From contig CAJOLZ010000002.1 of the NCBI GenBank assembly GCA_905235575.1, positions 62,001 through 126,000 on the forward strand: a DNA stretch of 64,000 nt, written 5' to 3'. Origin of the DNA: an uncultured Bacteroidaceae bacterium. GTDB taxonomy: Bacteria > Bacteroidota > Bacteroidia > Bacteroidales > Bacteroidaceae. Position numbers and translations under genes: made by a program. Position 1 is the stretch's first letter, and each line of letters opens with the position of its first letter. The notes below the pieces were generated by a model. The model did no database searches. It was not told where the DNA came from and saw nothing but the letters and a program-made list of their open reading frames with translations. Below, piece after piece: positions 17,252 through 27,593 of the stretch.

Positions 17252-17271
17252 CAGTCGAAAAGCCAAGAGAG

Positions 17272-18492
17272 ATGCCTAGAGAACGACAGAAACATTGTGT
17301 GCTCTGCGGGAGAAGCGAGCGCGAGGTGCCCTTCCTGCTGACGGGCTTGGAGGGATGTGTCTGCAGCGATTGTGTGGAACAGGCCTACGAACTGCTGGAA
17401 CACAACGTGCTCAAACGCACCAAGCAACAGAAACTCAACCTCGAGGAACTTCCCAAGCCTCGCGAGATAAAGGAATACCTGGACCAGTATGTCATTGGTC
17501 AGGACCAGGCCAAGCGCTACCTCTCCGTGTCGGTTTACAACCACTACAAGCGACTAGAGCAGGACGACGATAAAGACGGCGTCGAAATCGAAAAGAGCAA
17601 CATCATCATGGTTGGCTCTACCGGTACGGGCAAGACCCTGCTGGCACGCACCATCGCCCGTCTGCTGAAGGTACCCTTCACCATCGTCGATGCCACCGTC
17701 TTCACCGAAGCAGGCTATGTGGGCGAAGACGTGGAAAGCATACTGAGCCGACTGCTGCAGGTGGCCGATTATGACGTGGAGGCAGCACAGCGCGGCATCG
17801 TCTTCATTGACGAAATAGACAAAATTGCTCGCAAGGCCGACAATCCCAGCATCACACGCGACGTGAGTGGCGAAGGCGTGCAGCAGGGACTGCTGAAACT
17901 GCTCGAGGGAGACATTGTCAACGTGCCGCCCAAGGGAGGACGCAAGCATCCCGACCAGGACTACATCCATGTGGACACGCGCAATATCCTATTCATCTGC
18001 GGCGGTGCCTTCGACGGCATCGAACGCAAAATTGCGCAGCGATTGAACACGCATACCATCGGATATGACAGCGTGCAGCATACGCGAAGCATCGATGCCA
18101 AAAACCTGATGAAGTATGTGCAGCCACAAGACCTGAAGTCGTTTGGCCTCATACCAGAAATCATCGGACGTCTGCCAGTGCTGACCTACCTCGACCCACT
18201 CGACCGCGAGGCTCTGAAACGCATCCTCACCGAGCCCAAGAACTCGCTCGTGAAACAGCAGGTGAAGCTGTTCCGCATGGACGGCATCGACTTGACATTC
18301 GCCCCCGAGACACTCGACTACATCGTGGACAAGGCCGTCGAATTCAAACTCGGTGCGCGCGGACTGCGCAGCATCATGGAGGCCATCATGACCGACGCTC
18401 AGTACGAGGCACCCTCAAGCGGAGAGAAGATACTGGAGATTACGCCAGAATATGCCCGTCAGCAGGTGGAGAAATATCAGCATCTGAGTTGA
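17272..18492 (+). CDS. clpX: ATP-dependent protease ATP-binding subunit ClpX
   Basis: AAA+ unfoldase that feeds tagged proteins into ClpP. The N-terminal zinc-binding domain has Cys9, Cys12, Cys31 and Cys34. The AAA+ module has Walker A GSTGTGKT (about 115-122), Walker [12 protein letters not shown], the pore loop GYVGEDVES and sensor 2 [11 protein letters not shown]. Length 406 is normal. clpP and tig, often upstream in other bacteria, are absent here, so the gene is expressed alone from its own duplicated promoter. A strong terminator follows. Confidence 0.97.
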   Translation: MPRERQKHCVLCGRSEREVPFLLTGLEGCVCSDCVEQAYELLEHNVLKRTKQQKLNLEELPKPREIKEYLDQYVIGQDQAKRYLSVSVYNHYKRLEQDDDKDGVEIEKSNIIMVGSTGTGKTLLARTIARLLKVPFTIVDATVFTEAGYVGEDVESILSRLLQVADYDVEAAQRGIVFIDEIDKIARKADNPSITRDVSGEGVQQGLLKLLEGDIVNVPPKGGRKHPDQDYIHVDTRNILFICGGAFDGIERKIAQRLNTHTIGYDSVQHTRSIDAKNLMKYVQPQDLKSFGLIPEIIGRLPVLTYLDPLDREALKRILTEPKNSLVKQQVKLFRMDGIDLTFAPETLDYIVDKAVEFKLGARGLRSIMEAIMTDAQYEAPSSGEKILEITPEYARQQVEKYQHLS

Positions 18493-18530
18493 CGGCAGAT
18501 AAAGAACAACTGATTCGATAATCGATACGA

Positions 18531-18567
18531 GAGAGGCATGCCATCGGACGGCTTGCCTCTCTTTTTT
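18531..18567 (+). terminator. Terminator of clpX
   Basis: GAGAGGCA-T-GCC, loop ATCGGAC, GGC-T-TGCCTCTC (18531-18561), then six T. Confidence 0.9.
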
Positions 18568-18598
18568 CGTGCTAAGGCAAAAAAACATGAGAAAATAT

Positions 18599-18629
18599 TT
18601 TGAAAAGCCAGAAATTATTTTTAATTTTG
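18599..18629 (+). promoter_or_regulatory. Promoter of recQ
   Basis: TTTG (18599-18602), 19 bases, TAATTTTG (18622-18629): a full consensus Bacteroidota promoter. Its position excludes the in-frame GTG at 18634 as start and supports ATG at 18658. Confidence 0.8.
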
Positions 18630-18657
18630 TCGAGTGCCTTGCGCTATATCACGAAAA

Positions 18658-20832
18658 ATGCAGCATTACAATCTGACAGAAGAACTGAAGCGCTACTTTG
18701 GGTTTAGTACCTTCAAAGGTGACCAGGAAGCAATCATCCGCAATCTGCTTGCGGGGCACGACACCTTTGTGCTGATGCCCACTGGTGGCGGCAAGTCGCT
18801 CTGTTATCAGCTCCCTGCGCTTCTGATGGATGGCACTGCCATCGTCATTTCGCCGCTCATTGCCTTGATGAAGAATCAGGTGGATGCCATACGTCTGGTG
18901 AGCGAAGTGGATGGTTTGGCACATTTCATCAACTCGTCGCTCACTCGAGCTCAGATAGACCGTGTGAAGCGCGACATTCAGTCGGGCAAGACAAAACTGC
19001 TTTATGTGGCTCCCGAATCGCTCACGAAGGCCGAGAACGTGGAATTTCTGAACACGGTGAAGATATCGTTCTATGCTGTGGACGAGGCGCACTGCATCTC
19101 GGAATGGGGCCACGACTTCCGTCCCGAATATCGCCGCATACGTCCCATTGTGGAGAAAATCGGTGTGGCTCCCATCATCGCCCTTACGGCTACAGCCACC
19201 GACAAGGTTCGCATCGACATCAAAAAGAACCTCGAAATGCTTGATGCCACCGAGTTCAAGAGCTCGTTCAACCGTCCCAACCTCTATTATGAGATTCGTC
19301 CCAAGACAAAAGAGGTGGACAAGGACATCATACGTTTCATAAAGCAACGTCCAGGCAAAAGCGGCATCATCTATTGTCTGAGTCGCAAAAAGGTGGAAGA
19401 ACTGGCTGAGATACTGCGCGCCAACGAAATCAATGCACGTGCATACCATGCCGGCATGGACTCTGCAACGCGCAGCCAGACGCAGGACGACTTCATCATG
19501 GAGCGCATAGACGTTATCGTGGCCACCATCGCTTTCGGCATGGGAATCGACAAACCCGACGTGCGCTTCGTCATCCATTACGACATACCCAAGAGTCTCG
19601 AAGGATATTATCAGGAGACCGGACGTGCAGGACGCGACGGTGGAGAGGGCATCTGCCTGACATTCTATTCGCCTAACGACATTCAGAAACTCGAGAAGTT
19701 CATGGAAGGAAAGCCCGATGCAGAGAAATCCATCGGTCGCCAGTTGCTTCAGGAAACAGCCGCATACGCAGAGAGTTCCGTATGTCGCCGCAAGTTCCTC
19801 CTGCATTATTTCGGTGAAGAATATCAGTCAGACAACTGCGAGAACTGTGACAACTGCCTGCATCCGAAACATCGCATCGAGGCTTCCGTGGAACTTCTGC
19901 TTGCGCTGCGTGTGATAATCGAGATAAAAGAAAACTTCAAGGTAGACCACGTCATCGACGTACTCATGGGGCGCGAGACCGACGAAGTGCACCGTCAGCA
20001 TCACGAAGAACTGGAAAGTTACGGTTGCGGCGACGAACACGAGGCTTCGTTCTGGAATGCACTTCTGCGCCAGGCTATGATATCCGGCTATATTGAGAAA
20101 GAGGTTGAGAACTATGGTCTGCTGAAAGTGACGAAGGAAGGTAGGCGTTTCATGCAATCGCCCGTATCGTTCCTGATAACCGAGGATAACGAATTTGACG
20201 ATTACGTAGAACCTTCCGGCGGTGGAACATCGGTGCTCGACGAGACATTGCTCTCCATGCTTAAGGACTTGCGTCGCAGCATCGCCAACAAACTCGAAGT
20301 GCCGCCCTACGTCATCTTCCAAGACCCAGCCCTCGAAGACATGGCCACCACCTATCCCATCACCATCGAAGAACTGCAGAACATCGGCGGAGTAGGGCAG
20401 GGCAAGGCCAAGAGATATGGCAAAGAGTTCTGTGAACTGATAGCCAAATATTGCGAAGAAAACGAGATCGAACGCTTCGAAGACCTGAGAGTGCGCACGG
20501 TGGCTAAGGACGAAATGAAGCTTAAGATAGGGCTCATACAGAGCATCGACCGCCGCATCTCGCTTGACGACATAGCCAAGGCAAAGGGCGTAGACCTCGA
20601 TGAACTGCTGGACGATATCGAAGCCATCGTTTACAGTGGCACCAAACTCAATATCGATTACTACATCAACGAGCGCATGGACGAGGATTACATGCAGGAT
20701 ATCTACGACTATTTCCGCGATGATTCTGAGACCGATAGCCTCGATGAAGCCATGGATGAATTGGGCGACGAATACAGCGAGCAGGACATACGTCTGGTGC
20801 GCATCAAGTTCCTCTCAGAGATGGCGAATTGA
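18658..20832 (+). CDS. recQ: ATP-dependent DNA helicase RecQ
   Basis: 3'-5' DNA helicase of recombination and replication-fork repair. From MQHYNLTEELKRYFGF the order is: helicase motif I PTGGGKS, DEAH box YAVDEAHCISEWGHDFRPEY, SAT motif ALTATAT and motif VI QETGRAGRDG. Then comes the RecQ zinc region (Cys in VCRRKFLLHYFG and NCENCDNC), a winged helix, and a C-terminal HRDC domain (about 525-600, VPPYVIFQDPALEDMA). A further acidic ~120-residue tail (SETDSLDEAMDELGDEYSEQ) follows. At 724 residues it is longer than E. coli RecQ (about 610), as usual in Bacteroidota. guaB follows after 78 bp with its own -7 box. Confidence 0.95.
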   Translation: MQHYNLTEELKRYFGFSTFKGDQEAIIRNLLAGHDTFVLMPTGGGKSLCYQLPALLMDGTAIVISPLIALMKNQVDAIRLVSEVDGLAHFINSSLTRAQIDRVKRDIQSGKTKLLYVAPESLTKAENVEFLNTVKISFYAVDEAHCISEWGHDFRPEYRRIRPIVEKIGVAPIIALTATATDKVRIDIKKNLEMLDATEFKSSFNRPNLYYEIRPKTKEVDKDIIRFIKQRPGKSGIIYCLSRKKVEELAEILRANEINARAYHAGMDSATRSQTQDDFIMERIDVIVATIAFGMGIDKPDVRFVIHYDIPKSLEGYYQETGRAGRDGGEGICLTFYSPNDIQKLEKFMEGKPDAEKSIGRQLLQETAAYAESSVCRRKFLLHYFGEEYQSDNCENCDNCLHPKHRIEASVELLLALRVIIEIKENFKVDHVIDVLMGRETDEVHRQHHEELESYGCGDEHEASFWNALLRQAMISGYIEKEVENYGLLKVTKEGRRFMQSPVSFLITEDNEFDDYVEPSGGGTSVLDETLLSMLKDLRRSIANKLEVPPYVIFQDPALEDMATTYPITIEELQNIGGVGQGKAKRYGKEFCELIAKYCEENEIERFEDLRVRTVAKDEMKLKIGLIQSIDRRISLDDIAKAKGVDLDELLDDIEAIVYSGTKLNIDYYINERMDEDYMQDIYDYFRDDSETDSLDEAMDELGDEYSEQDIRLVRIKFLSEMAN

Positions 20833-20844
20833 TAAAAATAATGA

Positions 20845-22389
<1,545 letters not shown>

Positions 22390-22491
22390 TTCCCTAGCAT
22401 TATCTCCAAGCCTCATAATTATATAAAAGAGGTATAGCAGACTGCTTTCGTTCCCCGAAATGTAACTGTCTGGGAACGAGATGCCGAGAAA

Positions 22492-22571
22492 CGCACCACG
22501 TTGCAACGACTTATGCAGCGTGGTGCGTTGCCCTTCGCACCGCGTTGCGTTGACTGTCGCAGTACGCTGCG
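22492..22571. repeat. 22-bp palindrome array E (4 units; gap 22390-22834)
   Basis: Units start at 22492, 22514, 22536 and 22558, exactly 22 bp apart (CGCACCACGTTGCA, TGCAGCGTGGTGCG, CGCACCGCGTTGCG, CGCAGTACGCTGCG), followed by a T-tract (TTTTTT). The gap otherwise holds about 100 bp of unremarkable sequence after guaB and the triplicated promoter of the next operon. Confidence 0.9.
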
Positions 22572-22619
22572 TTTTTTATCAACAGACATAGTTCTCGCTC
22601 GGAAAAGGCAAAATACATT

Positions 22620-22797
22620 TTGCTTTTCCCTTGCTTATTTGTACCTCTGGCTGTGCCGAAAGTACTTTCATTCGAGAAAATCAAAACAAGTTTTGTTTTT
22701 CTCCTCGATTATTCGTACCTCTGTCTGCGCCGAAAGTACTTTCATTCGAGAAAATCAAAACAAGTTTTGTTTTTCTCCTCACTTAATCGTACCTTTG
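22620..22797 (+). promoter_or_regulatory. Triplicated promoter of the parvulin-OstA-mutL operon
   Basis: Three promoter modules lie in tandem at exactly 74 bp. The -7 boxes are TACCTCTG (22642), TACCTCTG (22716) and TACCTTTG (22790-22797). A 52-bp stretch is identical at 22655-22706 and 22729-22780. The most upstream module is more diverged and resembles the clpX module instead (TTTTGCTTTTC then TTATT). Only the gene-proximal box has the exact TAnnTTTG form. The start codon follows 37 bases later. Confidence 0.78.
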
Positions 22798-22834
22798 TAC
22801 CCGATTTATACGTAATTGGAAATAATAGTGTAAA

Positions 22835-24262
22835 ATGAAAAGGATAGCAGTTTTTGTGACCTCTCTTTCGATGAGCCTCTTGTGTATGGCACAGGCGGAC
22901 GACCCCGTGGTAATGAAAGTGAATGGGAAGCCGGTGCCCAGAAGCGAATTCGAATACAATTTCAACAAAAATAATACCGACGGCCTTGTGGACAAGAAGA
23001 GCGTGCGCGATTATGCCGACCTCTTTGTGAACTACAAGTTGAAGGTGGAGGCTGCGCTCGATGACAAACTCGATACGCTGAGCAGTTTTCAGCAGGAGTT
23101 TCGCACATATCGCGACCAGCAGATACGTCCGATGTTGGTTCCGCACAGCGTGATGGAGAACGAGTGCCGCGCATACTACGACCGTCTTGTGGCAAGCCTC
23201 CAAGGACACGATCTGGTGCAGCCGGCGCATATCTTCGTGCGCGTTCCGCAGACTGCCACCGCCGACGTTCAAGCCACGCTCAAACAACGCATCGACTCTA
23301 TATATACCGCTTTGCAGGGCGGAGCCGACTTCGCCGAACTTGCACGCAAACATTCGGAGGATGTACAGACGGCAGTGCGCGGAGGACAGTTGCCCTGGAT
23401 TGGTCCCAATCAGACGCTCAAGGAATTTGAGGATGTAGCCTATTCGCTTCAGGTCGGACAGACATCGCAGCCGTTCCTCTCTACCGTGGGATATCATATC
23501 GTCAAGCTCTTGGGACGTAAGCCATTGGAAAGTTATGATGAACTGAAACCTCAGATTGAACGCTACTTGGAAAATCAGGGTATGCCTGAACGTCTGGCAG
23601 CCCAGGTGCTCGACTCGCTGTCGCGTCATTCGGGTGCGCAGAAGAGCGTGGAACAGATTCTGGACGAAGAGACTGAGCGTCTGTGTGCCGAGGATACCGA
23701 ACTGAAATATCTGGTTAAAGAATATCACGACGGGCTTCTGCTCTACGAGGAATGCAACCGACAGGTGTGGGAACCGGCTTTGAAAGACACCACGAACCTT
23801 GTCCGCTACTTCAAGAAAAACAAGAAAAACTATGCTTGGAAGGAGCCTCACTTCCGTGGCATGATTTACTATTGTAAGAACGCATCTGACGTAAAAGCTG
23901 TCAAGAAAGCGTTGAAGAAGGCCGACGAGAAAGACTGGACGAACATCGTACGTGAGAAGTTCAACAAGGACAGCGTGATGGTGCGCATGGAGCGCCGTAT
24001 GTTCAAGCAGGGCGATAACCCGAACGTCGATGTGCTGGCGCTGAAGACAAAGGGCGCGAAGCTGACACCGATGCCAGACTATCCCTATGCAGCAGTCCTT
24101 GGCAAAGTGCTGAAGAAGGGACCGGCAGAATGGACCGACGTGAGCAACCAGGTGGTAAGCGACTATCAGCACGAACAGGAAGATGCGTTTGTGCAGAAAC
24201 TGCGCAGCCGTTACGAGGTGGAGATATACGAAGATGCATTGAAAACCGTAAACAACCATTAA
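22835..24262 (+). CDS. Periplasmic peptidyl-prolyl isomerase, SurA/PpiC type (first of two)
   Basis: Exported folding catalyst for outer-membrane proteins. Signal peptide MKRIAVFVTSLSMSLLCMAQ, an N-terminal chaperone-like helical region with VNGKPVPRSEFEYNFNK, and a parvulin domain (about 130-235: QPAHIFVRVPQ through GGQLPWIG and GYHIVKLLGRKPL). A long C-terminal part (about 260-475) contains a second diverged repeat beginning YFKKNKKNYAW. Length 475. It is the first gene of an operon: 6 bp to the second parvulin, then OstA-like, a membrane protein and mutL. Paired parvulins beside an OstA-like gene point to outer-membrane assembly. Confidence 0.9.
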   Translation: MKRIAVFVTSLSMSLLCMAQADDPVVMKVNGKPVPRSEFEYNFNKNNTDGLVDKKSVRDYADLFVNYKLKVEAALDDKLDTLSSFQQEFRTYRDQQIRPMLVPHSVMENECRAYYDRLVASLQGHDLVQPAHIFVRVPQTATADVQATLKQRIDSIYTALQGGADFAELARKHSEDVQTAVRGGQLPWIGPNQTLKEFEDVAYSLQVGQTSQPFLSTVGYHIVKLLGRKPLESYDELKPQIERYLENQGMPERLAAQVLDSLSRHSGAQKSVEQILDEETERLCAEDTELKYLVKEYHDGLLLYEECNRQVWEPALKDTTNLVRYFKKNKKNYAWKEPHFRGMIYYCKNASDVKAVKKALKKADEKDWTNIVREKFNKDSVMVRMERRMFKQGDNPNVDVLALKTKGAKLTPMPDYPYAAVLGKVLKKGPAEWTDVSNQVVSDYQHEQEDAFVQKLRSRYEVEIYEDALKTVNNH

Positions 24263-24268
24263 CATACA

Positions 24269-25630
24269 ATGTTGAGTATAAGAAGTTTTATTACGCCCCT
24301 GCTCTTCTCGGTAGTTGCCTTGAGTTCGTTTGCTCAGAGCAACGTGATTGACGAAGTAGTGTGGGTCGTGGGTGACGAAGCTATCCTGCGTTCGGATGTT
24401 GAGCGTCGGCGTATGGAATTCGGCAGCAGCATCAACGGCAATCCGTATTGCGTCATCCCCGAACAGATTGCCATACAGAAACTCTTTATGCACCAGGCAC
24501 TCATCGACAGTGTTGACGTGCCGGACAATGAGGTGAGTTCGTATGTCGAACAGCTGATAAACGAGCAGATTCTGCGTGCTGGTTCGAAAGAAAAACTGGA
24601 GGAATATAACCGTATGTCGCTGTCGATGATTCGCGAAACGCTCTTTGACCAGTACAAGACCGAAATGATGGTGGAAAAGGTGCGCGACAATCTGACTGAG
24701 GATGTAAAGGTGACTCCTGCCGAGGTAAGACGTTACTTCAAGGGTATGTCTGAAGACAGTCTTCCGCTGATTCCCACGCAGGTGGAGGTGCAGTTGCTGA
24801 CCATTCAGCCTCGCATTCCGCAGGAAGAGATAGACCGTTTGAAGGCCGAGTTGCGCGACTACACCGAACGTGTGAACAGCGGTACGACATCATTTTCGAC
24901 CTTGGCAAGAATGTATTCCGAAGATCCGGTAAGTGCACGTCAGGGCGGCGACCTCCCCTACATGGGTAAAGGAGAACTTGACCCAGCTTTCGCAAGCGTG
25001 GCATTCTCGCTGACAGAACCTAACAAGGTGAGCAAGATTGTTCAGTCGGAGTTCGGCTATCACATCATTCAGCTCATTGACAAACGTGGCGACAAGATTA
25101 TGTGTCGCCATATACTGAAACGTCCGCAGGTTGCCGACGAAGATATCGACTCGGCCTTGGTGCGACTTGACTCTATAGCTGAGGACATCCGACGCGAAAA
25201 GGTTACGTTTGAGCAGGCTGTCTTGTATGTTTCCGAAGATAAGGATTCGCGTAACAACCACGGAATCATCACCAATAGAAAAGAAAACAACGATCGTACC
25301 ACCCGTTTTGAAATGGCTGAACTCTCGGCCTATTCGTCAGAACTGGCTCGAGTCGTTGATGGCTTGGAGACCGGTGAAATATCGAAACCTTTCAAGATGA
25401 TTAACTCGAAAGGTGTCACTGTATGTGCCATCGCAAAACTGAAAAGTCGCATAAAGTCGCATCGTGCAAACATCTCGGAGGACTTTCAGGTGCTGAAAGA
25501 TGTGGTCGAAAAGGAAAAGAAGCAGGAGGTTCTGTTGAACTGGATAAAGGAGAAACAGAAAAGTACGTATGTAAGAATCAATGAAGACTGGTCTGATTGC
25601 GAATTTCAGTATCCAGGCTGGATTAAGTGA
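24269..25630 (+). CDS. Periplasmic peptidyl-prolyl isomerase, SurA type (second of two)
   Basis: SurA-like periplasmic chaperone of 453 residues. Signal peptide MLSIRSFITPLLFSVVALSS followed by the SurA N-terminal motif VIDEVVWVVGDEAILRSDVE. A first parvulin domain (about 170-275) has ARQGGDLPYMGKGELDPAF and SEFGYHIIQLIDKRGDK. A second, diverged parvulin domain starts at CRHILKRPQ. It resembles E. coli SurA more closely than its upstream neighbour does, so it may be the main OMP chaperone. Its stop codon overlaps the start of the next gene (TGATG). Confidence 0.92.
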   Translation: MLSIRSFITPLLFSVVALSSFAQSNVIDEVVWVVGDEAILRSDVERRRMEFGSSINGNPYCVIPEQIAIQKLFMHQALIDSVDVPDNEVSSYVEQLINEQILRAGSKEKLEEYNRMSLSMIRETLFDQYKTEMMVEKVRDNLTEDVKVTPAEVRRYFKGMSEDSLPLIPTQVEVQLLTIQPRIPQEEIDRLKAELRDYTERVNSGTTSFSTLARMYSEDPVSARQGGDLPYMGKGELDPAFASVAFSLTEPNKVSKIVQSEFGYHIIQLIDKRGDKIMCRHILKRPQVADEDIDSALVRLDSIAEDIRREKVTFEQAVLYVSEDKDSRNNHGIITNRKENNDRTTRFEMAELSAYSSELARVVDGLETGEISKPFKMINSKGVTVCAIAKLKSRIKSHRANISEDFQVLKDVVEKEKKQEVLLNWIKEKQKSTYVRINEDWSDCEFQYPGWIK

Positions 25631-27312
25631 TGCGCCGCAAATTTGTCATAGCATGCATATTATCTCTGCTCGGTGTCTGCATCTCCATGGCAGTGAGGCC
25701 GCAGCCGACCCCTTCCTCTCCACCAGAGGAAGACAAGGTCGTACTGCTCCATGCTGATAAATTGTACTTTAACGACCGTGTGAATGCTCTGGCGCAATTC
25801 CTTGTAGGCAATGTAGCTTTTCGCCATGGAGATGTGCTGATGTATTGTGACAGTGCGCTCTTCTATGAGTCATCCAATTCCTTTGATGCTTATGGCAATG
25901 TGAAGATGCGCCAGGGAGACACGCTCTCGCTGACGGGCGATGTGCTCTTCTATAACGGTTATGAACAACTGGCTCGTGTGCGTCATAACGTTGTGTTGAA
26001 ACATCGTGAAAGCACGTTGTATACAGATAGCCTCGACTACGACCGCCTTTACGATCTCGGTTATTTTTTCGAAGGAGGTCGACTTGTTGATCAGGACAAC
26101 GAACTGACGAGTGACTGGGGGGAATACAGTCCTTCGACACGCGAAGCAATCTTCAACTACAACGTGAAACTTGTGAATCCTGCCCCTCCAGCTGAACCTA
26201 AGACGACATTGCTCTCTGATACGCTTCATTACAATACAGGCACAGCCATTGCTCACATCGTAGGACCCTCAAACATCGAACATGGTGAGAGTCATGTATA
26301 CTCCGAATTGGGATATTATCATACAAACGAAAAGGTCGCTTATCTTCTCAATCGAAGTATTCTTACGGAGAACGGAAAGCGTTTGGTTGGTGACAGCTTG
26401 GTTTGGCTTGCCGACGAGAAAGTGGGAAAGGCTTTCGGAGATGCCATCTACACAGATGCTGTAAACAAGAACATGTTTACGGGAAATTATGGTTACTATG
26501 ATAATGCTATCGGATATGCTGAAGCATACGACAGTGCTCGTCTGGTAGATTATTCTCAGCCCGACACACTTTATGCCCATGCAGATACATTCAAGCTTTT
26601 CACCTATAACATAGAAACGGACAGCATGTATCGCGTACTTCATGCATATTTCCATGTCCGCGCTTTCCGTCAGGATGTTCAAGGAGTATGCGATTCGTTG
26701 GTTTACTCAACGCTCGATTCATGTATGACAATGTATCGCGACCCCATTTTATGGCAGGAGGGACAGCAGTTGTTGGGTGAAGAAATCAAGGCGTTCTTTA
26801 ATGACAGCACAATTGATTCCGTTCAGGTTTTGCGTCAGGCACTCTCGGTCGAACGGCTCGATTCTGTTCATTACAATCAAGTTTCAGGAAAGGAGATGCA
26901 CTCGTACTTCCGCAACGGTGAAGTGTATAAGACGACATCTGTCGGGAATGTTTATGTAAACTATTACCCGTTTGACGATGATTCTCTTATGATTGGTATG
27001 AACCACATCGAGACGACTCTTCTTCATCTGAATCTGAAGGATCGTAAGGTGGACCGAATCTGGATGCCCGCTGCTCAGGGTACCATGTATCCGGTGCCGC
27101 TTGTGCCTCCGAGTGTGCTGTATTTAGAGAACTTTGCATGGTTTGATTACATTCGTCCGCAGCACAAGGATGATATCTTCGAATGGCGTCCCAAGAATGC
27201 TGGAACAGAACTGAAAGAGAGTGTTCAGCGGCAAGCGCCGACACAGAAACTGAGTGATGTGAAACGTAAAAAGACATCAATAAAGGAGGAAGACAATGAG
27301 CATGTTCAATAG
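25630..27312 (+). CDS. OstA-like (LptA/LptD N-terminal domain) exported protein
   Basis: Signal peptide MRRKFVIACILSLLGVCISM, then an OstA-type beta-jellyroll (about 35-190) with HADKLYFNDRVNALAQFLVG, VLMYCDSALFYESSNSFDAY and GDVLFYNGYEQLARVRHNV. This is the repeating pattern seen in LptA, LptC and the LptD N-domain, and it binds lipid A in those proteins. The pattern continues through most of the 560 residues, without the C-terminal barrel of LptD. Its likely role is periplasmic LPS transport or a related bridge; the lptB gene is 18 kb away. The ATG at 25630 overlaps the upstream stop. The C-terminus is basic (DVKRKKTSIKEED). Confidence 0.82.
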   Translation: MRRKFVIACILSLLGVCISMAVRPQPTPSSPPEEDKVVLLHADKLYFNDRVNALAQFLVGNVAFRHGDVLMYCDSALFYESSNSFDAYGNVKMRQGDTLSLTGDVLFYNGYEQLARVRHNVVLKHRESTLYTDSLDYDRLYDLGYFFEGGRLVDQDNELTSDWGEYSPSTREAIFNYNVKLVNPAPPAEPKTTLLSDTLHYNTGTAIAHIVGPSNIEHGESHVYSELGYYHTNEKVAYLLNRSILTENGKRLVGDSLVWLADEKVGKAFGDAIYTDAVNKNMFTGNYGYYDNAIGYAEAYDSARLVDYSQPDTLYAHADTFKLFTYNIETDSMYRVLHAYFHVRAFRQDVQGVCDSLVYSTLDSCMTMYRDPILWQEGQQLLGEEIKAFFNDSTIDSVQVLRQALSVERLDSVHYNQVSGKEMHSYFRNGEVYKTTSVGNVYVNYYPFDDDSLMIGMNHIETTLLHLNLKDRKVDRIWMPAAQGTMYPVPLVPPSVLYLENFAWFDYIRPQHKDDIFEWRPKNAGTELKESVQRQAPTQKLSDVKRKKTSIKEEDNEHVQ

Positions 27313-27589
27313 TCGAGAGCCACGCAAGTTCCGCCGTGTGAGTATTTATACAGACGAAAACAAAGAACGTTTGCAGCGTCTGGTGAACGAAGTGAAGCGT
27401 GAAAATGGTGAGCTGCCCGAGGAAGAACAGAAGTTCGATCCCGAGCATCTGAAGGGTACGTTTATCAAGTACACACCGCGTGCTGAACATTACAAGGAAC
27501 GCAGTCATCGTCTCGGATGGCCTTTCTATGTAGTTCTTATCTTTGGTCTGATTGTGATTCTGCGTCTTCTGATATCTGGAATAAGATAG
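27296..27589 (+). CDS. Small single-pass membrane protein
   Basis: A 97-residue protein with a charged N-terminal ~70 residues ([20 protein letters not shown]) and one C-terminal transmembrane helix ([19 protein letters not shown]), ending in the short cytoplasmic or periplasmic tail SGIR. It overlaps the OstA-like gene by 17 bp and has an unusually clear Shine-Dalgarno AAAGGAGGAAG just upstream, rare in Bacteroidota and consistent with translation from within the upstream gene. No function is assigned. Its place between OstA-like and mutL suggests envelope biogenesis. Confidence 0.75.
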   Translation: MSMFNSREPRKFRRVSIYTDENKERLQRLVNEVKRENGELPEEEQKFDPEHLKGTFIKYTPRAEHYKERSHRLGWPFYVVLIFGLIVILRLLISGIR

Positions 27590-27593
27590 ACCG

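Noticed and set aside
22742-24493. Long minus-strand reading frame of 583 codons
   Set aside because: Antisense to the first parvulin gene, which has a signal peptide, recognisable domains and a promoter; the antisense translation resembles nothing.
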